64,000 nucleotides of DNA from an uncultured Bacilli bacterium (GCA_910583745.1 CAJTZC010000004.1:1-64000), one strand, 5' to 3'. Numbered from the stretch's first letter, positions 36,082 to 46,201 are shown. The notes: a model not told the origin generated them from the sequence alone. Numbers and translations are program-made.

Positions 36082-38043
36082 CTAATTTATAACCTTTACA
36101 TATAAACTGCATGCAGGTCTAGTAGTTGTTCCATACAACATCAAAGGACCATCAACCCCTTGAAGTGCACCAAGTGAGATTTTATCGCCCTTTTCTACGC
36201 TTAACGGAAAAGAGCCTATGCTAAATGTTTGTGTAGCGTTACCACTCGCTCTATTAACATAACTGCTTATCCCTGCTTCTATGCTATTTTTTAGAACATG
36301 TATTTCTACCGCTTTTCCGGCAGGCCCATCTTCATACCACAATGTAAACTCTGCACTAACTTCGACTGCGTGTACTTCGTCACTTGTAATCTCTATATAT
36401 TCATTTGTTTTCTTCAAATAAGTTAAACCATTATCATAAAAAACAGCGTTTAGTGGTACGTTTTGAAGCTGCCAAGGCGTCATTGTTATAGATGTCGAAT
36501 CGTTCAAATAAAGACTCATTCCTGCCGTGTATTTCTTTAAAGTATTCGCTATGATTGTATTTATATCTACACCGTCAATTTCAAGACCGTTCATACAATT
36601 GATAGTTAGCTCGCTATCGATGTATTTTTCGTTAGAACTACGATTACTTATAGTTCCAAATGCCATCGAATGACCTGAAGCATTAAAGTTTATAAGCTTA
36701 AAGTCTGCGCCGAGTTCGCGGTCGATATAGACTTCGTTAAAGGCGTCGGTTACTCGGAATCGTATATCATAAACATAGTTTGCATTTAAAGTTGCACCCG
36801 TTAAGACGCCTGAAGCATTTAACTCATAAGATGATGTCGATATTGACTTATATGTATAAGTTGAACTTCCTGTCGTCTTATAACCTATTTCGTACTTCTT
36901 TGTATTTTTATCGTTTAAAGATGTGATAGAGGCTTGAAAGACATATTTGAGATACGTTCCACTTTCAGATTCGCTTCCAGAGCTTGTGCTTCGAACTGCT
37001 GAAACGGAAGTGATTTTTGGCGACTCGTAAGCTAATGCGCTAGATGTTGCCACTTTTTCAATAGTAGCTGCATGTCTTTTGTCGTATACGGTTGCAATAA
37101 CTGTGAATTGACCTGAAATACTAATTGTATCTGTTGTTATTTCGACATCAGTGGCATTTCCTTCTACCTCTTGAACTTTGTTCCACACTGTTTTTCCTGT
37201 ACTATCTTTTAATAAAATATACACACTATGCAAAGGGCTGTTTTGACATTTGACGATGTTGTTAAATGAAATCTTTATTTTGGATTGATTCTGTACATAA
37301 GCACCAATTCCTAAGCTCGAAACTATATTATTAGCTTCAGCTATGCTTAAGTCAAAATTTGGCGCATCGACGTTGGGTCTAAGATTCAACGAAAATGAAG
37401 CATATGATGTTCCGACATAGTTAGAACTATCTTCAAGACCATTATATGTATCGCATCTTATAGTGAATGTTCCACTTGGAGAGTCCGTAAAATACTGCAA
37501 CAAATTTTGCGGCAAAGTCCAATCGTAAAAATCGCTTATATTTTTAGCTAGAAAATAGTACGTGTCACTGTTTGGCGGTTTATAAGAAAGCGAACCAGTA
37601 AATACATCCGCACTCTTATTCAAAGTAATTCGCAATGTATCCCCGACAATCGGATTCGCATTACTTAAAGTAAGTGAAATGGCACGTGGTATTTTTGTCA
37701 GCCATTTATTTCCGCTTGCACGAATCGTACCTGCTGAGGTTCCTGTTACGATGCTAGCACTATATTCTAAATATTTAGAGCCGTCTGCTTCATGTGGCAC
37801 AGTGACATCGACATAACAAGATGAACTTGACTGAGAGCCTTTTAAAGCCAAACTAGAAGTATATGTTTGACCGTTTACTATAAAAGTAACTGTTTTTAGG
37901 TCGCTCCAAAAGGTCGTACCACTCGTTCTTTTAACTGTAAATGTAATACGCTCTACTGTCGTGTTGTTAGCTATATCATAATCGCCGATTTGTGCACATG
38001 AAATGGAACCAGATGCGGCAAATAGTTGAATATTTAATTTCAT
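36082..38043 (-). CDS. DUF859-like phage minor structural protein
   Basis: A 653-residue beta-rich protein. N-terminal half: short repeated beta-sandwich segments (WLTKIPRAISLTLSNANPIV) as in DUF859 proteins of streptococcal siphoviruses, which sit at the tail tip. The C-terminal part (AMSLYLNDSTSITMTPWQ onward) is a trimer-like head domain. It begins MKLNIQLFA, almost the same nonapeptide as the scaffold protein at 47660. Its start directly abuts the stop of the upstream tail gene. Confidence 0.75.
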   Translation of the reverse strand: MKLNIQLFAASGSISCAQIGDYDIANNTTVERITFTVKRTSGTTFWSDLKTVTFIVNGQTYTSSLALKGSQSSSSCYVDVTVPHEADGSKYLEYSASIVTGTSAGTIRASGNKWLTKIPRAISLTLSNANPIVGDTLRITLNKSADVFTGSLSYKPPNSDTYYFLAKNISDFYDWTLPQNLLQYFTDSPSGTFTIRCDTYNGLEDSSNYVGTSYASFSLNLRPNVDAPNFDLSIAEANNIVSSLGIGAYVQNQSKIKISFNNIVKCQNSPLHSVYILLKDSTGKTVWNKVQEVEGNATDVEITTDTISISGQFTVIATVYDKRHAATIEKVATSSALAYESPKITSVSAVRSTSSGSESESGTYLKYVFQASITSLNDKNTKKYEIGYKTTGSSTYTYKSISTSSYELNASGVLTGATLNANYVYDIRFRVTDAFNEVYIDRELGADFKLINFNASGHSMAFGTISNRSSNEKYIDSELTINCMNGLEIDGVDINTIIANTLKKYTAGMSLYLNDSTSITMTPWQLQNVPLNAVFYDNGLTYLKKTNEYIEITSDEVHAVEVSAEFTLWYEDGPAGKAVEIHVLKNSIEAGISSYVNRASGNATQTFSIGSFPLSVEKGDKISLGALQGVDGPLMLYGTTTRPACSLYVKVIN

Positions 38044-40110
38044 CTAGTTCACTACCTTTCCAAAATCGAGAGAGCCGTTGTCTCGAGGCGTAAAAGCGAA
38101 GTTACCTAACATAAGACGTGTAACCTTGAATGTGTCTCCGTTCCAAAAAGAAATCGGTACATTGTTGTACCGAATTTCGATTCCGTCGTCTTTTGAAACT
38201 AAAGTATAAGGGCTAGTGCTTTTTCCGATGACAAGTCCAACTCCCGCTTCAAATTTCATATACTCTGATTGTTCAATAACTTTCTCTTCTAATTCTCCAG
38301 TTTTATCCTTAATAGTTTTGAGTGTTTCGTTTATTTCCCAAGCGAAAGAATTGTTGTTTTGAGTGTATTTAGTCTCAAACTCTGTAATAACTCTGTTTAC
38401 TTCATTTTCGAGATTGTGAAGTTTATCTTGTATCGAAGCGTCTAAATCATTTATAGATGAGTTTATACTATCTATTTCATGACTAAAATCATTCACTACT
38501 TCCCATGTTTCGCCGTTATAGCGTTTTAACTGATTCATGGTTGTATCTAACCACATAAGAGTTTTATCTTCTGATTCAACATCACTTTGAATTGCACTGT
38601 CTTTACCGTCTTGTCCTTGTAAAACAAGAGATAACATTATAGTTTTATACAATTCATAAGTGTTATTATTTGAATCAGTGTAACTGAATTTGAACGTATA
38701 TTTGTTATCGAGAGCAAAAATAGAGATATCTTTGTCAACTGCGAAACGAACGTAATTTTCATCTATCGTTAAAACGATTCCTGTCTTTTCATCTTCAGTT
38801 ATAGGTTTGCAGTCTATCTTTTTACCCATAAAAAATACATCATAGTTGATGTCATAATTTGTGGTCTCATGAGGTTTGTTAGAATTATCAACCGAAACGA
38901 CTATATTGTTTGACTCTAGATTTACTCGGAATTTTTCGACAGTAGAATTTACTATTTCTTCGGTCTTGCTTACAGAAGCCGAAATATTATCAAGGTCTAA
39001 CTCAATCGTAGACAAACGACCATCTAAGTTATCTTGCTCTTGTGAAATAACTTTAAATTTTCCTTCGTGTTCGTCTAAAGTACTTTGAAGCTTTTTAATT
39101 TTTGTTTTTGTGGATATTTTTTGCGTACTATCTTTTGAAGATATACCAGATAAATCTGAAAGATAGCTTCCATAAAAACCATTACCAAATCTCCATTTTT
39201 TTTGCGCAAAAGTTTGCATGTTTCCAATCTTAATTAAATCTCCTGTATCAATTGAAGGGTCTCCCCACATTTGAAGATTCGAAGATTGAAATTGCAAACC
39301 ATTTAAAGCGTTGAATATCGCATCTATCTCTTCTTGTGTACACGTAAAAATGCTATTGGAATCCAGATAAACTATATATCCATTTTCATTACCAGCTTCA
39401 AAAAGTTGCGAACCATTTGCATAGACAACTTTAGTTACGATTTTGACTTCATCTTGGGTATATTCGCTAACGGTGGTTTGTGGAATTTCGATAGGAGTTA
39501 AGTCTTCAAAAGAAACAATTTTAAGCTTATCTCTTATTAATTTTGCGTACCCACAAGCGCGTTCACTGATATAGCTTAGATAATTCCTAGCAGTAAGATT
39601 ACTATCATAAACTTCTACATTTTTACTTCCGTTTATTATATATGAATTTTCTAGCGGGACTCCTATATCTTCGCAAATATGTTTTAAAAGTTGATACCGT
39701 GTACAAGGTATATATTGACTCGCGTCATATGGGACATCAAATAAGAACATTTTATCATTTAATATATACTCTGTCTCAAAATCATTTTTATTTTCAACTT
39801 TTGTCACGATGAAGGTGCCCAAAGGGATTTTTTCAGTAGTTTCATCATCAAACAGTAATTTGTAAGTTATATTCAATCTTGAAGACATTTTAAGAGGCAA
39901 ATCTATATCATTATCTAAAGTCAATTTAATCTTACATATTGTCGCACTTCCTAGTGAAAAACACTTATTAACAAATACATCATCATCGAGAGAAAAGTCT
40001 CTAATAAAATCATTATCAATAATAATGTCTCCGAATTTTATTTCTAAGGAATGTTCTGCATTTTCACTATAAATATTATCTTTATATCTTTGAGTTGTAT
40101 AATAAGCCAT
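38044..40110 (-). CDS. Phage tail-tip / tail-associated protein
   Basis: A 688-residue protein. The first 320 residues look like a siphovirus tail hub (EIKFGDIIIDNDFIRDF; GTFIVTKVENKNDF; RNYLSYISERACGYAKL). The middle and end contain coiled coils (DINSSINDLDASIQDKLHNL) typical of tail fibres. It lies between the tail component at 40114 and the DUF859-like protein. Host binding is likely but not shown. Confidence 0.7.
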   Translation of the reverse strand: MAYYTTQRYKDNIYSENAEHSLEIKFGDIIIDNDFIRDFSLDDDVFVNKCFSLGSATICKIKLTLDNDIDLPLKMSSRLNITYKLLFDDETTEKIPLGTFIVTKVENKNDFETEYILNDKMFLFDVPYDASQYIPCTRYQLLKHICEDIGVPLENSYIINGSKNVEVYDSNLTARNYLSYISERACGYAKLIRDKLKIVSFEDLTPIEIPQTTVSEYTQDEVKIVTKVVYANGSQLFEAGNENGYIVYLDSNSIFTCTQEEIDAIFNALNGLQFQSSNLQMWGDPSIDTGDLIKIGNMQTFAQKKWRFGNGFYGSYLSDLSGISSKDSTQKISTKTKIKKLQSTLDEHEGKFKVISQEQDNLDGRLSTIELDLDNISASVSKTEEIVNSTVEKFRVNLESNNIVVSVDNSNKPHETTNYDINYDVFFMGKKIDCKPITEDEKTGIVLTIDENYVRFAVDKDISIFALDNKYTFKFSYTDSNNNTYELYKTIMLSLVLQGQDGKDSAIQSDVESEDKTLMWLDTTMNQLKRYNGETWEVVNDFSHEIDSINSSINDLDASIQDKLHNLENEVNRVITEFETKYTQNNNSFAWEINETLKTIKDKTGELEEKVIEQSEYMKFEAGVGLVIGKSTSPYTLVSKDDGIEIRYNNVPISFWNGDTFKVTRLMLGNFAFTPRDNGSLDFGKVVN

Positions 40111-40113
40111 ATT

Positions 40114-40500
40114 TTATTGTCCTCTCACTTTTTTCTTTTGAGAGCAGCTAAAAGATACTTTCCATTTTGTCTTATCACTGTTTTCATCTTCTGTGGTCGA
40201 AATCAGTGATATAGACCTTTTTGCGCATCTAAAATCTGCAGTTAAAATTTTTCCGCCTAAAATAGGACATTTAATCTCTAAAGGCATAGGATTTTGCCAA
40301 GTTAAAGCCATTAATTTTTCAGCTTCCTCTTCGCTTACATAATCAAAAGAAAAAGAGCATTTTACCATACCCTTTGCTAAAGTTTTATCAATTAAACTAG
40401 CGCTAACTGGTGACCTTTTTGAATCTAAATCTATGTCATCTACATTTAGCGAAAAAGAAGAGGGAGATTTTTGAGTCTCCCCATTACATTTCCAAACCAT
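40114..40500 (-). CDS. Small phage tail component (DUF6711-like)
   Basis: A 128-residue beta-rich protein, between tape measure and tail hub, with WKCNG at the start and the motif MALTWQNPMPLEIKCP. This position and size match short distal-tail components such as DUF6711 proteins. The exact role is not known. Confidence 0.6.
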   Translation of the reverse strand: MVWKCNGETQKSPSSFSLNVDDIDLDSKRSPVSASLIDKTLAKGMVKCSFSFDYVSEEEAEKLMALTWQNPMPLEIKCPILGGKILTADFRCAKRSISLISTTEDENSDKTKWKVSFSCSQKKKVRGQ

Positions 40501-40502
40501 AT

Positions 40503-43091
40503 TTACACCTCCGCAATTACGCTTACACCTTTGCGCGCACTTTCACTATTTATATAATCGATTGCTCCATCATAGAAATTATCGTCCATAACATTGATGA
40601 CTAACTTTTCTACTCTAGTGCCACTTTCCTCTTTTTCGTTCAAAACGCTTCTAAAGGCATCTTCCATCATGCTTCTTGGAGAAATGATTTCTGGGTCTTG
40701 TCTTGCATTCGCATATTCTCCAACAACAACCGCAGTTTCTTCATATGCTACATCTCCGCCTGCTAGCCTAGGTAAATTAATAGTGCTTATTTTTGGGATT
40801 TTAACATTAACTCCAACCAAATCCAGTATTGCATTCCCCATATCGCGAAGTGGTTTTAATATTGCATTTAACCCCTTAATGACAGAGTTTATGAAACTTT
40901 CAAAGCCTGTTAACATAGTATTTATGATGCCTTTTAAAGCTCCCCAAATGCTATCCCATATGCCTTTAAAAATAAGTGATACACCTTCCCAAGCCTTCTT
41001 CCAATCACCTGTAAAAGCTCCACTTATAAATTTTGCGACCCCACGAATCACATCAATAATTCCACCGATAGCATCACAAAGTCCCTTAATTAAAGGTTCA
41101 AATATATTTTTACTGCATTGTACTACCAAATCTACCAAAGGTTTCAATGCGACATTCCAGACATCGCTTAGAGCTGAAATGATATCGCCAATTGCTGGCA
41201 ATAATTTATCATCGATTACTGGCTTAACATATTTTTCATACATTTCTAGTAACCAATTTGCAATGTCTTTTGCTATTCCAAAAATATCATCGACACAAGT
41301 GAATACCCTATTTAAAGCATCTTGGAATGACTCGCTCATTACCCACTGTTTAATGCTATCTCCTATGAGCAAAACAAATTTTTGAATATCTTTGAAAATA
41401 TCAGCTATTTTTTGAATAATTGATGTCCCAGTTCCGGCATTCTGCCACGCGTTAGAAATTGCTCCTGACACTGCTCCAACGATATCAAAGAATTGTTGCC
41501 ATTGTAAAATGACGTTTCCAATTAATTCTTGACCCGTCCCATTTGTCCAAACTTCTAATAAACTATTACCAACTACACTGCCTAGTTCGCCAATATTTGC
41601 GACCATTGTCATGATACTGTCAAAAACACCTGTACCAACATTCTCCCAAGCGAGTTGAAAAGGTTCAAAAATTTTACTAAATAGTTCACTGACTTGTGCA
41701 AAGAATGAATTAAATGGTGACATATCTATTTCTTCTATTGTAAGTGACTGTGTATCACTTCCACCGCCTGATTCACTGTTTAACACGCTTATATCATCGA
41801 TTGAACTTAAAGAACCGCCTGCTTTACCCGCAGATTTAGCTTGTTTGTCCAAAGCTTTGGCGTTAGCTCTTGCTACCAAATCAACACCCGTGAGCGCTTT
41901 TACAAAAGTGGCAACTACACTTACTAATTTTGAAAATAAACCGACAATATATTCTAAGATAGGAGCTAATAAGCTTCCTAATACATTCCAACAATTTTGA
42001 ACAGAAGAAGCTAATTGAGTATCAAAGCTTAAATAAGCATTCGCAGCCTTACTCACTGCACTGAATACAGTTCTAATACTTAATAAAGAAAGAGTAAATC
42101 TTTTAATTGATTTTATCCCGTTAGAAAACGACTTCGATAAACCACTAACAAAACCATTATTGCTTTTTTTGGAACTTTCATTCTTTGCTTCTTTTAATTT
42201 GTTTATAAATTCTTTTATTTTACTAATAGGTTTAGTATATTGCTGCGCATGTTCTTTGATATAAACAGATGCTTGAACAAAAGCATTTTGTGCTATCTTT
42301 CCGATGTTTGAAAACACAGATTTTAAAGGAAGTACTTTTGCTTTTACTGTTTCAAATGTATTTGTGAAGGAACTTGATATCTTAGTTTTAAGATTTAAAA
42401 AATGTTTTGCTATACTACCTGTAACTTCTTCACTTACATTTTTTAACGGTTGAAGTTTTGAAACTAGTAAGCCTAACAATGAGCCTGTATCGTTTATTCT
42501 ATTTTTAAACTCATCTACTGCACCATTTATTATTGGAAAAGTTTGCTGAACTTGCATTCCGACCGTTTTAATTTGTTCTCTAAGCGTTAACATGTCAAAA
42601 TCGTTTAATCTTTCCTGAAGTGAGTAAACGTCATTACTTATCCCGTTTAATGTTTGCTTAGAAATGTTATCGTCTAGATTTATTTTAGATGAAACATTTT
42701 GAGTTATTGAAGTCTCTTTGTTAATTTTTCCGGTATCTAAAGATTCATAATTCAAAGATTCAAGAACATTCTTCGCTTCTCTTATTTTAAAAACAAGGGC
42801 ATCTAATTTTTTGCTATCGTTTTCGTCAAACAAACTATTATTAAGTCGAAATTTGTCACTTAATTCTTTTTTCAATTTGGACATTTCCTCTATTTTAGCT
42901 TTAAGTTCGTCAGAATTTAAATTAGAAAATATTCCGTCAAATGATTTTGCATCTATGTTTTTTATGCTTTTAGATATGTTCTTGGTAGCTTCAGATGTCT
43001 CTTTTGCTATTTTTTTTATGTCTTTTCGAGCATTTTCTACTTTCGCTCTTACAATAATATCTATTTCTTCTAATATTTGCTTATTGTCCAC
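40503..43091 (-). CDS. Tail tape measure protein
   Basis: An 862-residue protein. The N-terminal 300 residues are coiled coil; the middle carries hydrophobic helices (LLSIRTVFSAVSKAANAYLS, SLLAPILEYIVGLFSKLVSV). The end has a Gly-rich stretch (LAGGDVAYEETAVVVGEYANA) typical of tape measures. It sets tail length and follows the tail assembly chaperones. Its length would suggest a tail of roughly 130 nm by the usual 0.15 nm per residue rule. Confidence 0.88.
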   Translation of the reverse strand: MDNKQILEEIDIIVRAKVENARKDIKKIAKETSEATKNISKSIKNIDAKSFDGIFSNLNSDELKAKIEEMSKLKKELSDKFRLNNSLFDENDSKKLDALVFKIREAKNVLESLNYESLDTGKINKETSITQNVSSKINLDDNISKQTLNGISNDVYSLQERLNDFDMLTLREQIKTVGMQVQQTFPIINGAVDEFKNRINDTGSLLGLLVSKLQPLKNVSEEVTGSIAKHFLNLKTKISSSFTNTFETVKAKVLPLKSVFSNIGKIAQNAFVQASVYIKEHAQQYTKPISKIKEFINKLKEAKNESSKKSNNGFVSGLSKSFSNGIKSIKRFTLSLLSIRTVFSAVSKAANAYLSFDTQLASSVQNCWNVLGSLLAPILEYIVGLFSKLVSVVATFVKALTGVDLVARANAKALDKQAKSAGKAGGSLSSIDDISVLNSESGGGSDTQSLTIEEIDMSPFNSFFAQVSELFSKIFEPFQLAWENVGTGVFDSIMTMVANIGELGSVVGNSLLEVWTNGTGQELIGNVILQWQQFFDIVGAVSGAISNAWQNAGTGTSIIQKIADIFKDIQKFVLLIGDSIKQWVMSESFQDALNRVFTCVDDIFGIAKDIANWLLEMYEKYVKPVIDDKLLPAIGDIISALSDVWNVALKPLVDLVVQCSKNIFEPLIKGLCDAIGGIIDVIRGVAKFISGAFTGDWKKAWEGVSLIFKGIWDSIWGALKGIINTMLTGFESFINSVIKGLNAILKPLRDMGNAILDLVGVNVKIPKISTINLPRLAGGDVAYEETAVVVGEYANARQDPEIISPRSMMEDAFRSVLNEKEESGTRVEKLVINVMDDNFYDGAIDYINSESARKGVSVIAEV

Positions 43092-43127
43092 AATTTTTGC
43101 CTCCTCTCTTTGGTAATAAACAGAAGA

Positions 43128-43469
43128 TTATTTCATGCTTCTTAAAATTTTTATTTGTTCTTCTATTGTCTGTTGATGAGATGAAGGTTCTAATTCTTCT
43201 TTAAACAAACTTTTAAAAGTATGTCTTACCAAACTTATGTTTCTTGGCCTTTCTCTGCCTATTACATCATTGATTTTGTTACCTAGCGCGTCAAATAGTA
43301 CTATCTGTTTTTTATAATCTTCTTCTCTTTGCAAAGAGTTGGACTTTACAAATGTATAAGCTTCCCTATATGTGCAATTCCAAAATTCACTAGGTTTCAT
43401 TCCATATCTGTAACAATGTGGTTCAATTTCATAGATTAAGTCTTTAAAATCTTTTTTATTTTTTAACCC
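43128..43469 (-). CDS. Tail assembly chaperone, frameshifted T part
   Basis: From 43400 the frame has an ATG, but it stays open further upstream through GLKNKKDFKDLIYEIEP to overlap the end of the gene at 43463 in the -1 frame. This is the gpG/gpGT layout of siphoviruses, where a -1 slip makes a fusion chaperone. The likely slip is G-GGT-TAA at the G stop, Gly tRNA re-pairing from GGT to GGG. I see no classical heptamer. No good ribosome binding site precedes the internal ATG. Confidence 0.65.
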   Translation of the reverse strand, partial: GLKNKKDFKDLIYEIEPHCYRYGMKPSEFWNCTYREAYTFVKSNSLQREEDYKKQIVLFDALGNKINDVIGRERPRNISLVRHTFKSLFKEELEPSSHQQTIEEQIKILRSMK

Positions 43470-43942
43470 TTGAAGCCACGAAATTCTTCGGTTGCAATTG
43501 TTTCGACTGCTTTTTTCGCAGAATTCGTTATTATTTCGTTCATGTCTATTCCTATAACAGGATTTTTGATATTCTGTTCCAGTTCCTTCACTGCCATTTT
43601 GGCTTTCAAAAAACCCATTTCATTAGTAATTTTCAAAACCTCTTCATATAAACTCGAATAAGAGCATTCGTTTTCTGAGATATAATTGTCAATAAAATCA
43701 TAAACATTGTCTATTGAATAAAATGCCTCAGTTCCGTCTTGCTTTTCTGCAAAAGCTTTAATCGTTTCGGCAAGGATTGAAACATTTCCTTCGTTTAGCC
43801 CTTTAAACAATAAATCGCTTAAACTTTTAGTCTTTAATTTTTCAGTCAAACGAACTACTTTTCTAGTTCTAGGAATTAACGAAATCTCCTGTTCTACAAT
43901 ATTACCAGCTTTATCTTTCATTTTTACATTAAATGTTGTCAT
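43463..43942 (-). CDS. Tail assembly chaperone, G part
   Basis: A 159-residue mostly helical protein between the tail tube and tape measure genes, with a DUF-type tail chaperone look (KMKDKAGNIVEQEISLIPRTRKVVRLTEKLK). It coats the tape measure before tube assembly. About one in tens of ribosomes is expected to slip -1 at its end to make the GT fusion. Confidence 0.75.
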   Translation of the reverse strand: MTTFNVKMKDKAGNIVEQEISLIPRTRKVVRLTEKLKTKSLSDLLFKGLNEGNVSILAETIKAFAEKQDGTEAFYSIDNVYDFIDNYISENECSYSSLYEEVLKITNEMGFLKAKMAVKELEQNIKNPVIGIDMNEIITNSAKKAVETIATEEFRGFKG

Positions 43943-43989
43943 TATTACTTTTCTCCGTTTCTATCTAAAATAAATAAAAAAAGGAAACC

Positions 43990-44448
43990 CTATTCGCCAT
44001 TGGCTACTGGGAATCCTTTCGTCTCTTCTACTTTACTACTTCTATAAATAGTTAAGTTTTCTTTTAGCAAATCATCTATTGCTATGGTATCTAACCCCAT
44101 GTCACATGCACCAGTAAAATTAAATACTAAAGGTTTACCTGGCATGGTTGCTGTTGAGTCCGGTAATTTGATAAACCAATTGTATTCTTTATCGCTTTCT
44201 GCTAGCGCATTTAATTCGTCGTGTTGCTCTTCAGTGAATAAGAGAGGAATAGTTAAAGTTTCAGCTTTTCTACTTCCTTTCGCCTGTTGTTCTTCGTCTA
44301 AATCTAGTGCATTATAAGTAATTGCTTCTTTAGCACTCTTCAGAGGTGGAATTTCTTGAACATAAGCAACTTGTTTTTTTTCACCCGTTTTTGTTTCACT
44401 GTACCATAAAGTACTTAAAGTACTCGTTTTTGGAGTATTTCCATTCAT
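43990..44448 (-). CDS. Major tail tube protein
   Basis: A 152-residue protein, the position and size of a siphovirus tube subunit, with IPLLFTEEQHDELNALAES and WFIKLPDSTATMPGKPLVF in the middle. The ATG at 44448 has AAGGA nine bases upstream; a longer in-frame start lacks a site. A weak hairpin with seven T residues after the stop may be a partial terminator. Confidence 0.78.
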   Translation of the reverse strand: MNGNTPKTSTLSTLWYSETKTGEKKQVAYVQEIPPLKSAKEAITYNALDLDEEQQAKGSRKAETLTIPLLFTEEQHDELNALAESDKEYNWFIKLPDSTATMPGKPLVFNFTGACDMGLDTIAIDDLLKENLTIYRSSKVEETKGFPVANGE

Positions 44449-44485
44449 AAAAATCGTTCCTTTCCATAATAAAAGCACATATTTT

Positions 44486-44881
44486 TTAGTGCTTGATTCT
44501 TTCAAATGAATTTGTTAGACCATTGTAATTAACTTCATATCTTCCGCCATATCGATATTTTCTAGTTACTGTATCAAATGTATCAATAGGAGCTCCCACC
44601 GGAGTAAAATTAAAAGTTCTTAACCAGCGTGTCACTTCATGAAACATTCTCATAGCTTCATATTTTGAATTAGACCAGTTCTCTATGTTAATTGAAAATC
44701 TAGTAAAAATAGGGAAATTATCTTCCGTTCGTCGAATCGACTGCATAGCATTATTTACCACGCTCAAAGGGAATGTTTCTTCTTTGTCAGGGTTGTCTAA
44801 AACAACATTACCTATATTCTCGATTTGTCTTACAACAAATTTTGTGAAATCTTCTATGCTAAGTTCGTACATATTAGTCAC
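44486..44881 (-). CDS. Tail terminator-like protein
   Basis: A 131-residue alpha/beta protein between the gp10-like gene and the tail tube, the usual slot of the tail terminator or tail completion protein. It contains FPIFTRFSINIENWSNSKYE and a C-terminal YRYGGRYEVNYNGLTNSF. Four bases overlap the upstream gene. Confidence 0.65.
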   Translation of the reverse strand: MTNMYELSIEDFTKFVVRQIENIGNVVLDNPDKEETFPLSVVNNAMQSIRRTEDNFPIFTRFSINIENWSNSKYEAMRMFHEVTRWLRTFNFTPVGAPIDTFDTVTRKYRYGGRYEVNYNGLTNSFERIKH

Positions 44882-45405
44882 TTCCTTAAATTTTTTCTTA
44901 ATTCTCTGACAAACAAATCAATTCCTTCGTTTTCTAAAATAAAAGCTGTTGGTCTCATATAAGGCCTTGGCTTTTGTTCAAAAACTATTACATAAGGTTC
45001 TCCATTGATTTCGGTCATCATAGGATAAAAAATCCCATTAACGACCATAAAATCCGTTGGTAAATAATCTTTTTCGACCGATTTTGCTGGTGCATACCAA
45101 AATTTAAAACCGCTTTCTATAAATACTTTAGAAGTACCTATATTTGGCATTTCTGCATATGTTCCTGTTCCATATTCTAAAAACAAAGCCCAATCAAAAT
45201 TAGTATATAATCTTCCTTCTGATTCAGAATTTTTATAGTTTATCTCATAAAGTATCATATTTTTATTTTTTGAGCCTTTTTTATAAGAGAGAGCTTTGTC
45301 TTGCGCATATTTCATAAGCGTTTCCAGAGCTTTAGAAGTTCCATCTTCAAGTTTTCGTTGAAACTTTTTTGTATGAGATTTAGTCTTTATTGTAACGCTT
45401 ATCAT
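44878..45405 (-). CDS. HK97 gp10-like head-tail protein
   Basis: A 175-residue protein with the gp10 hallmark ALFLEYGTG near residue 79 and RPYMRPTAF near 150. This family joins head and tail in HK97-type phages. It overlaps both neighbours by four bases. Confidence 0.82.
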   Translation of the reverse strand: MISVTIKTKSHTKKFQRKLEDGTSKALETLMKYAQDKALSYKKGSKNKNMILYEINYKNSESEGRLYTNFDWALFLEYGTGTYAEMPNIGTSKVFIESGFKFWYAPAKSVEKDYLPTDFMVVNGIFYPMMTEINGEPYVIVFEQKPRPYMRPTAFILENEGIDLFVRELRKNLRK

Positions 45406-45743
45406 CGGTTTTGATTGACCTCACATATACACGTTATACATCTCCCCACTCTTATTTTTGATGTTACTATATATTTAGGAACTTCTATCGAAAAATTATT
45501 CTTAATTTTCATTTCATATAGAGAGATTCCGTCATTTTTTTCAATTGGTATTTCTTTATCGAATCTAAGTTTGAGTTTTTCATATTCTATAATTCCAGCT
45601 ATTGAACGGTCAAGTTCATTGATATCTTGTTGTATATTGACTCTTAAATGAGTCTTATATTCCCATGTTTTTGAAATTTCACCATCAATTTTTCTTATTA
45701 CAGGTGTATAGAGATAACAGTCTTTTAAATTTATTATTCTCAT
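45402..45743 (-). CDS. Head-tail adaptor (head closure-like) protein
   Basis: A 113-residue beta-rich protein (CYLYTPVIRKIDGEIS; LRVNIQQDINELD; YEMKIKNNFSIEVPKYIVTS). Size and position between the gp6-like connector and the gp10-like protein fit a head closure protein. It overlaps both neighbours by four bases. Confidence 0.65.
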   Translation of the reverse strand: MRIINLKDCYLYTPVIRKIDGEISKTWEYKTHLRVNIQQDINELDRSIAGIIEYEKLKLRFDKEIPIEKNDGISLYEMKIKNNFSIEVPKYIVTSKIRVGRCITCICEVNQNR

Positions 45744-46051
45744 GGCAACAGCCTTATGCTACTAACGTCTTTTTTTAGCTTATTTTCAATGTCGATAAAT
45801 GAATCCGACATGCCACCCTCGGTGTTACTATTGCTTGCCTCTTTGCCTAGTTTTAGATAAGACATTTTGACAGCAGTTTTAACATAAGGAATAAGCTTTT
45901 CATCAGTCATTTTGCGGTTAGAATATTGAGAAGCAATCATCAAATAATGGTCTATAAAATCTTCAATAATCATTCTATCTTTTTTTGAATAATTATCTTT
46001 TAATTGTTTAATAATATTATCAATTAGAGTGTCCTTGACTTCCTCTGTCAT
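45740..46051 (-). CDS. gp6-like head-tail connector
   Basis: A 103-residue helical protein starting at MTEEVKD, with KTAVKMSYLKLGKEAS and GGMSDSF near the end, as in gp6/gp15-like head connectors. Six further codons lie upstream without a better site. Its start overlaps the end of a small frame at 46020. Confidence 0.65.
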   Translation of the reverse strand: MTEEVKDTLIDNIIKQLKDNYSKKDRMIIEDFIDHYLMIASQYSNRKMTDEKLIPYVKTAVKMSYLKLGKEASNSNTEGGMSDSFIDIENKLKKDVSSIRLLP

Positions 46052-46199
46052 TTTTATCACCTTCAACAATATCTGTTTTTTCTTTTTTGTTTTTTGTTTT
46101 TTCTACTAAGGTGTATTCTTTTGTTGATAACATGGCATCTTTGACTGATGGAGAAACCACATTGTAAATGTTTCCATTTTTATCTTTCAACTTAAACAT
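46020..46199 (-). CDS. Small phage head-region protein (59 aa)
   Basis: A frame beginning MFKLKDKNGNIYNVV with AGGAG eight bases before the ATG. It overlaps the connector gene by about 30 bases. Short proteins of this form (FKLKDKNGxIYxV....A.ML...Y) are common between capsid and connector genes of Firmicutes siphoviruses. The C-terminus is Lys-rich. Function unknown. Confidence 0.6.
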   Translation of the reverse strand: MFKLKDKNGNIYNVVSPSVKDAMLSTKEYTLVEKTKNKKEKTDIVEGDKNDRGSQGHSN

Positions 46200-46201
46200 A
46201 A

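Noticed and set aside
40594..41385. A 263-codon plus-strand frame inside the tape measure gene
   Set aside because: It lies wholly opposite a well-supported gene, has no ribosome binding site, and its Ser/Pro/Phe-rich composition is what a complementary strand gives.
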